Origin: Methylobacterium sp. Leaf117
GTDB taxonomy: Bacteria > Pseudomonadota > Alphaproteobacteria > Rhizobiales > Beijerinckiaceae
Reading direction: 5' to 3'
DNA: 64,000 bases
Assembly: GCF_001422985.1 (NCBI RefSeq)
Contig: NZ_LMNL01000012.1
Coordinates: 375,096 to 439,095, forward strand
Shown: piece by piece, positions 26,312 through 36,401 of the stretch
How the letters are laid out: each line of letters starts with the position of its first letter
Numbering within the stretch: the stretch's first letter is position 1
Position numbers and translations under genes: made by a program
The notes under the pieces: generated by a model
Database searches by the model: none
Seen by the model: only the letters and a program-made list of their open reading frames with translations
Told to the model about the DNA's origin: nothing

Positions 26312-28438
26312 TCAGAACCCGGCGCGGACGCCACCGAAGATGCTGCGCCCCACGCCCGGGTAGAACGCCACCGGGCCACCCGCGACGGTCCGGGCATTCG
26401 TGACGACCGAGATGTCCGAGATGTAGCGGGCGTCGGTCAGATTGCGGGCATCGACGAATAGCGAGACTCCGTTCTGAAAATCGATTCCGGCACCGATGTT
26501 CAACAGTGCGTAGCCCGGCACCTTCAGGGTATTGGCGTGGTCGGCGAAGGCCCCCTGCGGAACCCAGTCGACCGAGGGGCTGATGTGAAAGCCTTGCCGG
26601 TTCCGGTAGGTGAGCACCGTCCGCAACACGTCGCGCGGAATGCCGGCGATCTGGTTGTTGGAGAAGACCGGATCGGCGATGAAGCGGAAGTCGTTGTGGG
26701 TCCAGACCTGCGCAACGACGAGCCCATCACCGGGAGCGATCAGGTCGCGCGCCACATCGAGAGACACCGCGGCCTCCACGCCCTGGTGCCGGGTGCGTGG
26801 CGCGTTGAAGGTCGCAGCGGGGATGCCGAGGCCGGGATTGATCGAGAAGTTGATGAGTTCGTCGCGGACCTCGGAGCGATAGAGGGTCAGGTCCCAGAAC
26901 AACCGATCGATCCGGCCGCGCGTCCCCGCCTCGTACGTCACCGCGTTCTGTGCACGCAGAGGCACGAAGGTGGTGTTGAGCGAATTCTGCTGCACGAGGT
27001 CGGAGAAATCGGGCACATCGCGCGATCCCGTGATGTCGCCGAAGACCTGAATGTCGGGCAGCGGCTGCCACAGCAGTCCCACCTTCGGGTTGATGCCGGA
27101 ATAGGTCTCGTTGGCCGAGGATGGAACGGCATTGCCACCCGTGAACCCGCCCTTGTTGCTGTAGGTGCGATTCGACGAGAAGGCCTTGGCCCCCGCCATC
27201 AACGCCACGTCCGGCAGGAACCAGAAGCGATTTTCGCCGTAGGCCTCGTAATTCGAGGCACTCTGGAGCGAGCGCAGCGTCTGGGCGCCACGCTGACCCG
27301 CGATGTTGACGAACTGCAGGGCCGAGTTCTGGCCGGCGAAAGCACGCAGGCCCAGGATCAGGTCGTTGCGATAGCCGGCGACGTCGAAGGTACCGGACCA
27401 ATGCGGGGCGATCCCATAGGTCCAGCCGTCCTGGTCGATCACCTGAAAGATCGGGTGATACAGCGATTTGTGGATCGCCCACGTGTCGATATCAAGCTTG
27501 CCGACATTAAGCAGGAACGAGGTGCGATTGGCGATCCGCTCGGTCTCGACCTTGCGCGACTGGTTGCCGGTGATCGCCGAGGGGTTGGCCAGCGTCGGAT
27601 TGTTGAGGGCGTTGAAGAGACTGAGCGTACCGGGGAGCTTCTGATCGGTCAGGTAGACGCCAGCATAGAAGCGCGTCTCGATCCCCGGGGCCAATTGGTA
27701 GCCGAGGTTGGCGTTGAAGTTCTGGGTCCGTTGGGTCTCGTGGTCCCGGTAGCCATCGGAATTCGTAATCGTCCCGTTGATCAGCACATCGACCGGCCCG
27801 GAGATGCGGGAAACCTGGACGTTCTCGCGGATCGTGTTGAACGCGCCGCCATCGATCCGCAGGATGTTGGGCGCGAAGGCGGTCTGGGCCGTCGGCGTCA
27901 CGACGTTGATGGCGCCGCCAAGTGTCGTTGCCCCAAAGGTCAGGGCGTTGCCGCCCTTGTAGACCTCGATCGAGCGGAGGCCGAGAGGATCGATCTGGTA
28001 GAAGTCGCCGCTGCCGTCGGCGAGGTTGAGCGGAATGCCGTCCTGCAACAGCTCGAGACCACGGAGGTGGAAACCCCGCGCGATGCCGGAGCCACGCACC
28101 GACAACCTGAGTTCCTGGCCATAGCGCTCCTGCACGTAGACGCCCGGTACGTCCTTGAGGGTGTCGCGCAGGGTGTTGGCGTAGCGGTCCTGGAAATCCT
28201 TGGCATCCACGAAAGCGACGGACCCGATCGTGGCACTCACGGCCACGCGTTGGGCCGCGACGCTGGGAACCGTCAGGGAACCCGCTGAGGCACCCTCAAT
28301 GCTGAGCTCGGAGAGTGTTGCGGCGCCCGTTTCTTCGGCGCGAGAGGGCGTCCCGGCGAGGCAGAGAGTCAGAAGTGAGACGCCGCCTAGGAGGGCACCA
28401 ACGGAAAATCTGGGGCGGCAGGGCAGGGGACCGGACAT
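26312..28438 (-). CDS. TonB-dependent outer-membrane receptor (probably metal/copper-linked)
   Basis: The 708-residue protein has a signal peptide (about residues 1-34), a plug domain with ANTLRDTLKDVPGVYVQ, LSVRGSGIARGFHLRGLELLQDGIPLN and LGGAINVVTP, and a 22-strand barrel ending in phenylalanine, as TonB-dependent transporters do. The plug motifs are closest to FecA-like siderophore receptors. It is the third gene of a minus-strand set after a DUF2946 protein and a YcnI-PCuAC fusion, both linked with copper handling, so uptake of copper or a copper chelate is a better guess than iron. A 219-bp gap precedes it, so it may have a second promoter. Confidence 0.9.
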   Translation of the reverse strand: MSGPLPCRPRFSVGALLGGVSLLTLCLAGTPSRAEETGAATLSELSIEGASAGSLTVPSVAAQRVAVSATIGSVAFVDAKDFQDRYANTLRDTLKDVPGVYVQERYGQELRLSVRGSGIARGFHLRGLELLQDGIPLNLADGSGDFYQIDPLGLRSIEVYKGGNALTFGATTLGGAINVVTPTAQTAFAPNILRIDGGAFNTIRENVQVSRISGPVDVLINGTITNSDGYRDHETQRTQNFNANLGYQLAPGIETRFYAGVYLTDQKLPGTLSLFNALNNPTLANPSAITGNQSRKVETERIANRTSFLLNVGKLDIDTWAIHKSLYHPIFQVIDQDGWTYGIAPHWSGTFDVAGYRNDLILGLRAFAGQNSALQFVNIAGQRGAQTLRSLQSASNYEAYGENRFWFLPDVALMAGAKAFSSNRTYSNKGGFTGGNAVPSSANETYSGINPKVGLLWQPLPDIQVFGDITGSRDVPDFSDLVQQNSLNTTFVPLRAQNAVTYEAGTRGRIDRLFWDLTLYRSEVRDELINFSINPGLGIPAATFNAPRTRHQGVEAAVSLDVARDLIAPGDGLVVAQVWTHNDFRFIADPVFSNNQIAGIPRDVLRTVLTYRNRQGFHISPSVDWVPQGAFADHANTLKVPGYALLNIGAGIDFQNGVSLFVDARNLTDARYISDISVVTNARTVAGGPVAFYPGVGRSIFGGVRAGF

Positions 28439-28657
28439 CGGTGAGGCTCCGGATCATGGGCCCACACTTCGCAATGGCGCGAAGGGGCCTGCATGATCCC
28501 GGTGAGGGGTGAGGACGGGAGAGCGAACGCCGCACGACGGATCGCGCAGTGGAGACTCGAACGGGAAGGCTGCAATGGGGATCACCGCCCGCACCGCCCC
28601 ACGCGGGAGCGACGGGATCAGGTCGGCCCCGTTGCCCCGCATGCGAGGGGAGCGGCG

Positions 28658-29677
28658 TCAGTGGTCGTGCGGACCCGGCGCAGATGGCGCGGCTGCGGGC
28701 GCGCCCGGCTTCATCGCACCGATCGGCGCCACGCTGAAGCTGACCGGAACGGTGCCGGCCTTCTCGAAGCGGAGCGTTCCCTGAATCGCCTCGCCGGCTT
28801 TCGGCGCCCCCGTGAGGTCCTCGAACATCAGGTGGAATCCGCCGGGCTTCAGTTCCACCGTCTCACCGGGCTTGATGACCAGGCCGCCCTCAACCGGGGC
28901 CATGCGCATCACGCCCCCCTCCATGCTCATGGAGTGGATTGAAGCGCGTCCAGCCAATGGAATTGCTGCGCCGATCAGGCGGTCCGCCTGCGTGCCCGTG
29001 TTGGTGACGCGGACGTAGCCGCCAGCGACCTTGGCGCTGCCGGGTGTCGCGCGCATCCACGGCGTTTCGATGCTGAGATCCCCGGCCTTGAGGCTCGCCG
29101 CTTCGGCCTTGCCGGAACTCGCCGTGGAGTGATCAGAACTGGCAGACGCTGACGCGGCGGCGACGATCCGCACGCCGGGTGCCGGGGATTTCAATGCATG
29201 CGCGTCCTGGCCCGCTGCCGGGATCTCGGTCCAGCGATACTGCCCTGTGGCGCAATCCTGTTCGATGGGAAAGTAGACAGTGCTGCCGGGCGCGTAAGCA
29301 TCGCTGACCCGCGCCAGGAAGATGAATTCATCGACCTGATCGTCTGGAAGGCTACCACCGGTCCAAGTGATGGTCTTCACCCCCTCGCGGATGTCACCGT
29401 GATAGTACGGATAGGCGCGGGCGTAGGCTCCCTTCTCGGTGCTCAGGGTCCAGCCGGGCTTCGGCATCGGCTTGGCGCCGATAATGCCCTCCGGAATCGT
29501 AACGCTGACGCGGTTGGTCGGCTGCCCGTCACAACCGTGCGTGATCTGCACAACACCACGATAGCTGGCATTCGGGCTCGCCTCTTTGCGCTCCAGGGTG
29601 GCGTGGGCCAGCGCGGCGGTCGTCGAAAGCGTGAGGACGAGGCCCGCGATGAATTGGGCTCGGGGAAGTCTGTACAT
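28658..29677 (-). CDS. YcnI (DUF1775) - PCuAC fusion, periplasmic copper-binding protein
   Basis: The start MYRLPRAQFIAGLVLTLSTTAALA gives a signal peptide; an open extension of 42 codons upstream is not used. The mature protein begins HATLERKEASP: in YcnI the first mature histidine binds Cu(II). The YcnI domain (about residues 25-165) has ITHGCDGQPTNRVSVTIPEG, KPMPKPGW and DQVDEFIFLARV. After an Ala/Ser-rich linker a PCuAC domain follows (about 205-320), with GGYVRVTNTG, the metal motif IHSMSMEGGVMRM and later FHLMF, matching the H(M)X10MX21HXM pattern. The extreme C-terminus is GPHDH. PCuAC delivers Cu(I) to cytochrome oxidase. The two domains are usually separate genes or fused, as here, in alphaproteobacteria. 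Confidence 0.93.
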   Translation of the reverse strand: MYRLPRAQFIAGLVLTLSTTAALAHATLERKEASPNASYRGVVQITHGCDGQPTNRVSVTIPEGIIGAKPMPKPGWTLSTEKGAYARAYPYYHGDIREGVKTITWTGGSLPDDQVDEFIFLARVSDAYAPGSTVYFPIEQDCATGQYRWTEIPAAGQDAHALKSPAPGVRIVAAASASASSDHSTASSGKAEAASLKAGDLSIETPWMRATPGSAKVAGGYVRVTNTGTQADRLIGAAIPLAGRASIHSMSMEGGVMRMAPVEGGLVIKPGETVELKPGGFHLMFEDLTGAPKAGEAIQGTLRFEKAGTVPVSFSVAPIGAMKPGAPAAAPSAPGPHDH

Positions 29678-29720
29678 GCGGATGGTCCGTGTCTGAGGGG
29701 ATCGCAGAGAACTGATCACA

Positions 29721-30107
29721 TCAGACGAAGGGGGGACCTCTCGGATGGGGAATTGAGCCGGGCGGCCCGCGCGCGGAGGCTGAAGATTCGCGCTGCCAGG
29801 CATGTCTGCACACGACCGGCGTCGGCCATATGATCGAGCGAGGCATGATCTCGGGCAGAGCGGCGTGCAGCATCGACCCGGCGACGGTGCAGCAGGGTAG
29901 ATGATGCGCGTGAGCGCCGTTGGGCGTTCCCGAATCTAGGTCATCCGTTTGACCGAGACAGAGAAGACCATGTGAAGCCGCCGACGGAAGCGGAACCAGA
30001 CCGCTCAGGACTGCGTGCAGGACAAACGCGTAGAGTGCGATCACTGCAGTGATCGCACGCAAAGGGCCCCAATTCCCGTGGCCGAGCTGTTTTGCCGGGA
30101 GCTTCAT
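29721..30107 (-). CDS. DUF2946-like small membrane protein, copper cluster
   Basis: The start MKLPAKQLGHGNWGPLR has GCGGGA upstream; the frame runs 50 codons further without support. The 128-residue product has one hydrophobic segment (AITAVIALYAFVLHAVLSGL), then SHGLLCLGQTDD and a His/Cys-rich HAHHLPCCTVAG segment. The helix followed by a histidine/LPCC cluster is the pattern of DUF2946 proteins, which occur beside YcnI and copper receptors. It is the first gene of the minus-strand copper set, 43 bp before the YcnI-PCuAC gene. The cysteine and histidine residues could bind copper; this is inference. The C-terminal 40 residues look less conserved. Confidence 0.72.
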   Translation of the reverse strand: MKLPAKQLGHGNWGPLRAITAVIALYAFVLHAVLSGLVPLPSAASHGLLCLGQTDDLDSGTPNGAHAHHLPCCTVAGSMLHAALPEIMPRSIIWPTPVVCRHAWQRESSASARGPPGSIPHPRGPPFV

Positions 30108-30374
30108 CGTGATCCCGCTTACGCCATTGGCTATCGTTGCGCTATGCCGGTTGCACAGCGGACCACGGTGCTGTGGCACACAGGTCGCAGTCACGAGGAT
30201 GTAGGCGGGGATCGCGGGGATAAACCGGACCATGCCACAATGTGGCCGGGTCCCCATGAGTTCTTAACGCAACCCCGACACGTTCGCGACAGGGGCGTTC
30301 AGAACCTCGGCGCGTCGCGCCGAGATCGACAACACCGCATGTCGCTTCGTCAATCAGATCAGAGTTTCCGTCCG

Positions 30375-31673
30375 ATGCTGAAACAGGCTTTCCACACCCG
30401 CGCGTTCGGCTTCACACTGCTCGCGTCGGCGGCCCTTGTCGGGCAATCGGCGACGGCGCGTGAAGCGGGCGGCTTCGCACAAGCCGAGTGGGCGCAGGAC
30501 TATGCCTCGCCTGCCACCATGCAGGTGCAGCGTTCGTCGACGCCGATCCTGTCGCCGCAGACCGTCGCGGCCACCGAGCAGATGATCGAACGCTACCGCG
30601 ACATCGTCAATCGGGGTGGCTGGAAATCGGTCTCGGGCGCCGATCGCCTGCGCGTCGGCGCGAAGGGTCCGGCGGTGGCGGCCCTGCGTCAGCGCCTGAT
30701 CATCACCGGCGACCTCGACCCGGCCTCCGGCGGCTCAGGGGTGTACGATTCCTACGTGGCGGCCGGCGTGAAGCGCTTCCAGGCGCGGCATGGCCTGAGC
30801 CAGACCGGCGCCATGAGCCAGACCACCCAGGCGGCCATGAATGTCCCGGCCGATGTTCGCCTTCACCAGCTCGAAATCAACGTGGTGCGGCTGCGCTCTT
30901 ATGCCGGCAACCTCGGCAACCGCTTCGTCATCACCAACATCCCCGCCGCCCTGGTGCAGACGGTGGAGAACGGACAGGTCGTGACCCTGCACGCCGCCGG
31001 TGTCGGCAAGATTGACCGCCAGTCGCCGATCATGAACACCAAGGCGACGCAGATCAATTTCAACCCCTTCTGGACGGTCCCGGCTTCCATCGTGAAGAAG
31101 GACCTCATCCCCAAGATGCAGAAGGACCCGACCTATCTCACCGAGAACAAGATCCGCATCTTCGCAGGAGAGAATGAGATCTCCCCGGCCTCGGTGAACT
31201 GGAACTCGGACGAGGGCACCCGCTACCGTTATCGCCAGGATTCAGGGGCCGACTTCAATTCGATGGGCATCGTGCGCATCAACATCCCGAATCCCTACGG
31301 CGTGTTCATGCACGACACGAACTCGAAGGGCGTCTACGGCGACGACTTCCGATTCATCTCTTCGGGCTGCGTCCGCGTCCAGAACGTGCGCGAATACATC
31401 ACCTGGTTGCTCAAGGACACGCCCGGCTGGGGCCGAGATCAGGTCGAGCAGGCGATCGAGAGCGGCAAGCGCGTCGACGCCACGCTGGCGAGCCCGGTGC
31501 CGGTCTACTGGACCTACATCACCGCCTGGTCGACCCCGGACGGCCTCGTTCAGTTCCGTGACGACATTTACAAGCGCGACGGCGGGAACGTGCCCTCGAC
31601 CCTCTCCGCCCCGACCCCCGTTGCCAGTGCGGAGCCGGTCCAGAGTTTCGAGCCGGGCGACGAGGAGAATTAA
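30375..31673 (+). CDS. L,D-transpeptidase (YkuD domain) with peptidoglycan-binding domain
   Basis: The start MLKQAFHTRAFGFTLLASA gives a signal peptide; an ATG 12 codons upstream is possible. The 432-residue protein has a helical region, a peptidoglycan-binding domain (RVGAKGPAVAALRQRL ... GVYDSYVAAGVKRFQARHGL), then the YcbB-like catalytic domain: RFVITNIPAALV, NFNPFWTVPASIVKKDL, NPYGVFMHDTNSKG and the catalytic SSGCVRVQN with the nucleophilic cysteine and preceding histidine. Such enzymes make 3-3 cross-links or anchor proteins in the periplasm. The C-terminus is a Pro/Ser-rich tail. It diverges from the copper cluster across 267 bp and has a strong terminator. Confidence 0.93.
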   Translation: MLKQAFHTRAFGFTLLASAALVGQSATAREAGGFAQAEWAQDYASPATMQVQRSSTPILSPQTVAATEQMIERYRDIVNRGGWKSVSGADRLRVGAKGPAVAALRQRLIITGDLDPASGGSGVYDSYVAAGVKRFQARHGLSQTGAMSQTTQAAMNVPADVRLHQLEINVVRLRSYAGNLGNRFVITNIPAALVQTVENGQVVTLHAAGVGKIDRQSPIMNTKATQINFNPFWTVPASIVKKDLIPKMQKDPTYLTENKIRIFAGENEISPASVNWNSDEGTRYRYRQDSGADFNSMGIVRINIPNPYGVFMHDTNSKGVYGDDFRFISSGCVRVQNVREYITWLLKDTPGWGRDQVEQAIESGKRVDATLASPVPVYWTYITAWSTPDGLVQFRDDIYKRDGGNVPSTLSAPTPVASAEPVQSFEPGDEEN

Positions 31674-31709
31674 GCCTCACGTCCGACCGCACCGGTCTCC
31701 AAAATCTCA

Positions 31710-31737
31710 GGCCCGCGCTTCACAGCGTGGGCCTTTT
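31710..31737 (+). terminator. Rho-independent terminator after L,D-transpeptidase
   Basis: GGCCCGCGCT, loop TCAC, AGCGTGGGCC (one G-T pair), then TTTT. It is 37 bases after the stop codon. Confidence 0.9.
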
Positions 31738-31946
31738 GCATGGCGGATGCGACGCCACGACACGGGCTCTTAATACCTCGACTCCGCGCCCCGCGCTCTG
31801 TGCTGAATTTTTTTAGTGAGACGCAAAAAAATGCCTGTGCTTGGCCTTGGAACCGGTCGCGTGTAGTAATCCAGCCTTCGAACGCCCGCCCGCCCAACGC
31901 CAGCGGATTACGGGTGCGTCCGCCCGTTCAACAATCGAGGCTTTCC

Positions 31947-33251
31947 ATGAGCGCCGGTACTGCTGCCGACAAGCACTTCTCCAACTCGTTCTTCGCTGCT
32001 CCTCTCGCGGACGCGGATCCGGAGATCGCGCAGGCGGTGGCCCAAGAACTCGGCCGCCAGCAGCACGAGATCGAGCTGATCGCCTCGGAGAACATCGTTT
32101 CTCGCGCCGTCCTGGAAGCGCAGGGCTCGGTGCTGACCAACAAGTACGCCGAGGGCTACCCGGGCCGCCGCTATTACGGCGGCTGCCAGTTCGTCGACAT
32201 CGCCGAGAACTTGGCCATCGACCGGGCCAAGCGCCTGTTCAATTGCGGCTTCGCCAACGTGCAGCCGAATTCCGGCAGCCAGGCGAACCAGGGCGTGTTC
32301 CTGGCCCTGATGCAGCCGGGCGACACCTTCCTGGGTCTCGACCTCGCTGCCGGCGGCCATCTCACCCACGGCGCCCCCCCGAACGTTTCGGGCAAGTGGT
32401 TCAAGCCGGTCTCCTACACCGTGCGCCGGGACGACCAGCGCATCGACATGGAGCAGGTCGAGGCCCTTGCGCATGAGCACAAGCCCAAGGTGATCATCGC
32501 CGGTGGCTCGGGCTACCCGCGTCATTGGGACTTCGCCAAGTTCCGTGAGATCGCCGACGCCGTCGGTGCCTACTTCTTCGTCGACGCCGCGCACTTCGCG
32601 GGTCTGATCGCGGCAGGCGTCCATCCGTCGCCGTTCCCGCATGCCCATGTCGTCACCACGACGACCCACAAGACCCTTCGCGGACCGCGCGGTGGCATGA
32701 TCCTGACGAACGACGAGGCGCTCGCCAAGAAGTTCAATTCGGCGATCTTCCCCGGTATCCAGGGCGGCCCGCTGATGCATGTCATCGCGGGCAAGGCGGT
32801 CGCCTTCGGCGAGGCTCTCAAGCCCGAGTTCAAGATCTACGCCAAGCAGGTGATCGAGAACGCCAAGGCTCTGGCCGACACGCTCATGTCGAGCGGCTAC
32901 AACATCACCTCGGGCGGCACCGACAACCACCTGATGCTGGTCGACCTCACCAGCAAGGGCTTGACCGGCAAGGCGGCGGAAGCCGCTCTCAGCCGCGCCG
33001 ACATCACCTGCAACAAGAACGGTGTGCCCTTCGACACGCAGAAGCCCACCATTACGTCGGGTATCCGCCTCGGCACCCCGGCCGGCACCTCGCGCGGCTT
33101 TGGCGTCGCCGAATTCAAGCAGATCGGTGGTCTCATCGTCGAGGTGCTCGATGGCCTGGTGGCCAAGGGCGACGAGGGTGATTCGGCCGTCGAGGCAAGC
33201 GTGAAGCAGCGTGTGCACGCGCTGACCGATCGGTTCCCGATCTACGGCTGA
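31947..33251 (+). CDS. glyA: Serine hydroxymethyltransferase
   Basis: The start [20 protein letters not shown] has CGAGG upstream; an open extension of 69 codons is not used. The enzyme interconverts serine + tetrahydrofolate and glycine + methylene-tetrahydrofolate; in serine-cycle methylotrophs it is central to carbon assimilation. The 434-residue protein has [61 protein letters not shown] and the PLP lysine in [13 protein letters not shown]. It is followed at 126 bp by nrdR and is probably the first gene of the nrdR-rib-nusB-thiL operon, as in other alphaproteobacteria. The 209-base leader shows no known riboswitch. Confidence 0.97.
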   Translation: MSAGTAADKHFSNSFFAAPLADADPEIAQAVAQELGRQQHEIELIASENIVSRAVLEAQGSVLTNKYAEGYPGRRYYGGCQFVDIAENLAIDRAKRLFNCGFANVQPNSGSQANQGVFLALMQPGDTFLGLDLAAGGHLTHGAPPNVSGKWFKPVSYTVRRDDQRIDMEQVEALAHEHKPKVIIAGGSGYPRHWDFAKFREIADAVGAYFFVDAAHFAGLIAAGVHPSPFPHAHVVTTTTHKTLRGPRGGMILTNDEALAKKFNSAIFPGIQGGPLMHVIAGKAVAFGEALKPEFKIYAKQVIENAKALADTLMSSGYNITSGGTDNHLMLVDLTSKGLTGKAAEAALSRADITCNKNGVPFDTQKPTITSGIRLGTPAGTSRGFGVAEFKQIGGLIVEVLDGLVAKGDEGDSAVEASVKQRVHALTDRFPIYG

Positions 33252-33377
33252 GGCGCAACGCCCCGACGAGGGGCGCTTGAACCGGCGCCCCTCACCATGC
33301 CATTCAGCGGCCGTGAACCATCGGGTTCGCGGCCGTTCCGTTTTCCCGGCGGCCGTTCTTCTTCAGGTGTCCGTCCG

Positions 33378-33965
33378 ATGCGGTGTCCCTATTGCGGCGG
33401 TCCCGACACCCAGGTGAAGGATTCGCGGCCGAGCGACGATGCGGCGGCGATCCGCCGCCGCCGGGTGTGCCCGGATTGCGGCGGCCGCTTCACCACGTTC
33501 GAACGGGTACAACTGCGCGAACTCACCGTCCTCAAGCGATCGGGCAAGCGCGTACCGTTCGATCGGGACAAGCTCCAGCGCTCGATCGACGTCGCGGTCC
33601 GCAAGCGGCCCGTGGACCCTGAGCGGATCGAGCGCCTCGTCAGCGGCATCACCCGGCAGCTCGAGAGCAGCGGCGAAGCGGAGATCGGCAGCGAAGCCAT
33701 CGGCGAGTTGGTGATGGAGGGCCTGAAGGGGCTCGACGATGTCGCCTACGTGCGTTTCGCGTCGGTCTATAAGAACTTCCGTGAGGCCAGCGATTTCAAG
33801 GCGCTACTCGGGACGCTTGCCGAGCCGGCCGTGCTCCCAGCCAACGCGGCCATTGAGGGTGATTCCACCTCCGAGGGTCCGGCCGGCGGGGATCGGTCCA
33901 TCGACACCCTGTCCTCCAAGGTCACGGACCTGCGGTCGAAGCGGCAGCCGAAGTCGCGGGCATGA
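33378..33965 (+). CDS. nrdR: Transcriptional repressor NrdR
   Basis: The start [18 protein letters not shown] is the canonical N-terminus; 27 open codons upstream are not used. NrdR senses ATP/dATP and represses ribonucleotide reductase genes by binding tandem 16-bp boxes. The 195-residue protein has the zinc ribbon CPYC ... [12 protein letters not shown] (residues 3-35) and the ATP cone (about 47-140; [28 protein letters not shown]). A 45-residue unconserved tail makes it longer than the usual 150-160. Its stop codon overlaps an upstream ATG of ribD. The probable target in this window is nrdJ, which has two NrdR-box-like sites. Confidence 0.96.
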   Translation: MRCPYCGGPDTQVKDSRPSDDAAAIRRRRVCPDCGGRFTTFERVQLRELTVLKRSGKRVPFDRDKLQRSIDVAVRKRPVDPERIERLVSGITRQLESSGEAEIGSEAIGELVMEGLKGLDDVAYVRFASVYKNFREASDFKALLGTLAEPAVLPANAAIEGDSTSEGPAGGDRSIDTLSSKVTDLRSKRQPKSRA

Positions 33966-33976
33966 GGAGCACCGGG

Positions 33977-35089
33977 ATGAGCGAAACCGACCTCCGCTTC
34001 CTGCGTCTGTCCCTCGCCCTCGGGCACCGCAACCTTGGTCGGACCTGGCCGAACCCGTCCGTCGGCGCGGTGGTCGTGGCGGGGGCGCCCGGTGCGGAGC
34101 GGATCGTGGGGCAGGGCGTCACCGCCCCCGGAGGCCGGCCGCACGCGGAACCGATCGCTCTTGCCATGGCGGGCACGGCGGCACGCGGCGCCACGCTCTA
34201 CGTCAGCCTGGAGCCGTGCTCACACTATGGCCGCACACCACCGTGCACCGACGCCATCATCGCCGCCGGCATTGCTCGCGTCGTCACAGCCCTGGAAGAT
34301 CCCGATCCGCGCGTGGCAGGGCGGGGGCACAGCCTCCTCGCTGATGCCGGCGTCGCCGTGACCACGGGTCTTCTGGCAGAGGAGGCCGCCCGCGACCATC
34401 GCGGCCACGTCACCCGGGTGACAAAAGGACGGCCGAGCGTTCACCTCAAACTTGCCCAGACCCAGGACGGCTTCGCCGGTGCGCCCAACGAGCGCCTGCG
34501 GATCACCGGCCCCATCTCCGACGGAGCGGTACATCTCTGGCGGGCTCATGCGGACGCGATCCTTGTCGGCATCGGCACCGCACGTGCCGATGACCCCTCG
34601 CTGACCGTCCGACTGCCGGGCCTGTCCGACCGCTCGCCCTTACGCGTCGTGCTCGATTCGAGCCTGCGCCTGCTGCCCTCGACCACCCTGGTCCGCAGTG
34701 CCCGCGACGTCCCAACCCTTGTCCTCACCACCCGCCGCGCGCCGGTCCATGCCAAACGCATGCTGGCCTCCTTCGGTGTGGAGGTGATCGGCGTCGATGC
34801 GGACGGCGCCGGACAGGTCGACCTTCATGCCGCGCTCCGAACTCTGGCCGAGCGGGGCGTAACGCGGCTCTGCTGCGAGGGCGGCCCACACCTCGCCGAG
34901 GCGCTGGCGGAGGCCGACCTCGTCGACGTCTTCACCCTCATCACAGGCCCGGTCAGCCTAGACGGCTCCGGCGGCCTGCCGGCCATCGGCCCGGTCCTGC
35001 AGGGGATCCTCGACGGTGGCCGCCTCAGGGTCATCGACACCCGGATTCTCGGCCCTGACCGGGTCGTCACCTACGAGCGGAGCGCCTGA
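33977..35089 (+). CDS. ribD: Bifunctional riboflavin deaminase/reductase
   Basis: The ATG at 33977 has AGGAG seven bases upstream; an ATG at 33962 overlapping nrdR is possible but its site is worse. RibD deaminates the pyrimidine product of GTP cyclohydrolase II and then reduces the ribose side chain. The 370-residue protein has the deaminase zinc motif HAEPIALAMAG and PCSHYGRTPPC (residues about 50-85), then the reductase domain with HLKLAQTQDGFAG, DAILVGIGTARADDPSLTVR, LRVVLDSSLRL and CCEGGPHLAEAL. It is one base before ribE, so they are coupled. Confidence 0.95.
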   Translation: MSETDLRFLRLSLALGHRNLGRTWPNPSVGAVVVAGAPGAERIVGQGVTAPGGRPHAEPIALAMAGTAARGATLYVSLEPCSHYGRTPPCTDAIIAAGIARVVTALEDPDPRVAGRGHSLLADAGVAVTTGLLAEEAARDHRGHVTRVTKGRPSVHLKLAQTQDGFAGAPNERLRITGPISDGAVHLWRAHADAILVGIGTARADDPSLTVRLPGLSDRSPLRVVLDSSLRLLPSTTLVRSARDVPTLVLTTRRAPVHAKRMLASFGVEVIGVDADGAGQVDLHAALRTLAERGVTRLCCEGGPHLAEALAEADLVDVFTLITGPVSLDGSGGLPAIGPVLQGILDGGRLRVIDTRILGPDRVVTYERSA

Positions 35090-35090
35090 G

Positions 35091-35735
35091 ATGTTCACGG
35101 GTCTCGTTACGGACGTCGGAGAGGTCGTGTCCGTCGCGGGCGACGACCGCCTGCGTCACATTCGCATCCGCTCGCATTATGATCCGGCTACGATCGCGCT
35201 GGGAGCCTCCATTGCCTGCTCAGGTCCCTGCCTGACAGCGGTCGCGGTCGAAGCGGTCGAAGGCGGCTGCATTTTCGCCGTCGATGCCGCGGCAGAGACG
35301 CTGGCCCGCACCCACGTGGGTCAATGGCGCGAGGGACGACGCTTGAATCTGGAGCGCTCCCTGAAGATCGGGGACGAACTCGGCGGCCACCTCGTCACGG
35401 GGCATGTGGATGGCCTCGCCGAACTGATCGCCCGCGATCCGGTCACAGGCGGCGCGGGCGATCCGCAATGGGCGCCCTCCGACCGCTTCACGCTGCGGGC
35501 GCCGGCGCTACTCGCGCGATTCATCGCCGAGAAGGGCTCCGTTTGCCTCGACGGAACCTCGCTGACCGTGAACACGGTGGACGGCGACCTGTTTTCGGTG
35601 CTGCTCATCCCGCACACGCTCGCGGTCACCACCTGGGGCGAGCGCCGAGCCGGGGACCACCTCAACCTCGAAGTCGACCTGATCGCCCGCTACGCCGCGC
35701 GCCTGTCCGAGAGCCGGGCCGCCGCAGAAGCCTGA
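35091..35735 (+). CDS. ribE: Riboflavin synthase, alpha subunit
   Basis: The ATG ([12 protein letters not shown]) begins one base after the ribD stop; the canonical N-terminus fixes the start. The enzyme dismutates two 6,7-dimethyl-8-ribityllumazine into riboflavin. The 214-residue protein consists of two lumazine-binding barrels: residues 1-95 (with [17 protein letters not shown] and [23 protein letters not shown]) and about 96-200 (with [16 protein letters not shown] and [12 protein letters not shown]). Both repeats keep the SLTV/CLTA and GHxV motifs. Next in line is ribH, 154 bp downstream. Confidence 0.95.
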   Translation: MFTGLVTDVGEVVSVAGDDRLRHIRIRSHYDPATIALGASIACSGPCLTAVAVEAVEGGCIFAVDAAAETLARTHVGQWREGRRLNLERSLKIGDELGGHLVTGHVDGLAELIARDPVTGGAGDPQWAPSDRFTLRAPALLARFIAEKGSVCLDGTSLTVNTVDGDLFSVLLIPHTLAVTTWGERRAGDHLNLEVDLIARYAARLSESRAAAEA

Positions 35736-35889
35736 GCAGGACGCCGCCACGCCCAGCGACCTGGGAAACAGGCATCGCGCTTGTGGGAGCGTCGCCTTCG
35801 GTCTATCGCTCGCGCCTGCGATCGAAGGGGCTCGCCCAGCGGTCGGATCCTGCGTGCCGATCATCGACCGCACCCGTGAAGGCCCCTCG

Positions 35890-36396
35890 ATGGTATCCCT
35901 CGCCTACGCTGCCCGCACTGCTCCCGCCAACGTCAGGGGGGCGCGCGTCCTCGTGGTCGAGGCCCGCTACTACGAGGATCTTGCGGACGAGCTTCTGGCA
36001 GGCGCGGAAGCCGCACTGGTGGCGGCCGAGGCCGTCGCTACTGTGGTGACGGTGCCGGGTGCCCTTGAAATTCCGTCCGCCATTGCGATTCTGGTCGAGG
36101 CCGCCGCCCGCGCAGGCCAGCCCTACGACGCCGTGGTGGCGCTCGGCTGCGTCATCCGCGGCGAGACCGGTCACTATGACATCGTCGCGGGCGAGAGCGC
36201 GCGGGCGCTGATGGACCTGTCCGTCACCCTGCGCTTGCCGCTAGGCAATGGCATCCTGACGGTGGAAACCGAGGCCCAAGCCCAGGCCCGGGCCCGGGTC
36301 GCAGAACTCAACAAGGGCGGCGGAGCCGCCGAGGCTGCGCTCGCGGTGCTGTCGCTCAAGCGCGACGCGTCGGCGGCGTCGGTCGGAGAGGATTGA
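35890..36396 (+). CDS. ribH: 6,7-dimethyl-8-ribityllumazine synthase
   Basis: The ATG at 35890 has GAAGG at a good spacing; a GTG 12 codons upstream (35854) is an alternative. The enzyme condenses the RibD product with dihydroxybutanone phosphate. The 168-residue protein shows [20 protein letters not shown] (Phe/Tyr site), [31 protein letters not shown] (with the catalytic histidine) and [12 protein letters not shown]. In many homologues the third block is GDTxHF; here it is GETGHYD. It lies between ribE and nusB, overlapping neither; nusB starts five bases after its stop. Confidence 0.94.
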   Translation: MVSLAYAARTAPANVRGARVLVVEARYYEDLADELLAGAEAALVAAEAVATVVTVPGALEIPSAIAILVEAAARAGQPYDAVVALGCVIRGETGHYDIVAGESARALMDLSVTLRLPLGNGILTVETEAQAQARARVAELNKGGGAAEAALAVLSLKRDASAASVGED

Positions 36397-36401
36397 GCAT
36401 C

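Noticed and set aside
26537..28288. 583-codon plus-strand frame opposite the TonB receptor
   Set aside because: Antisense shadow; the receptor has all plug and barrel motifs.
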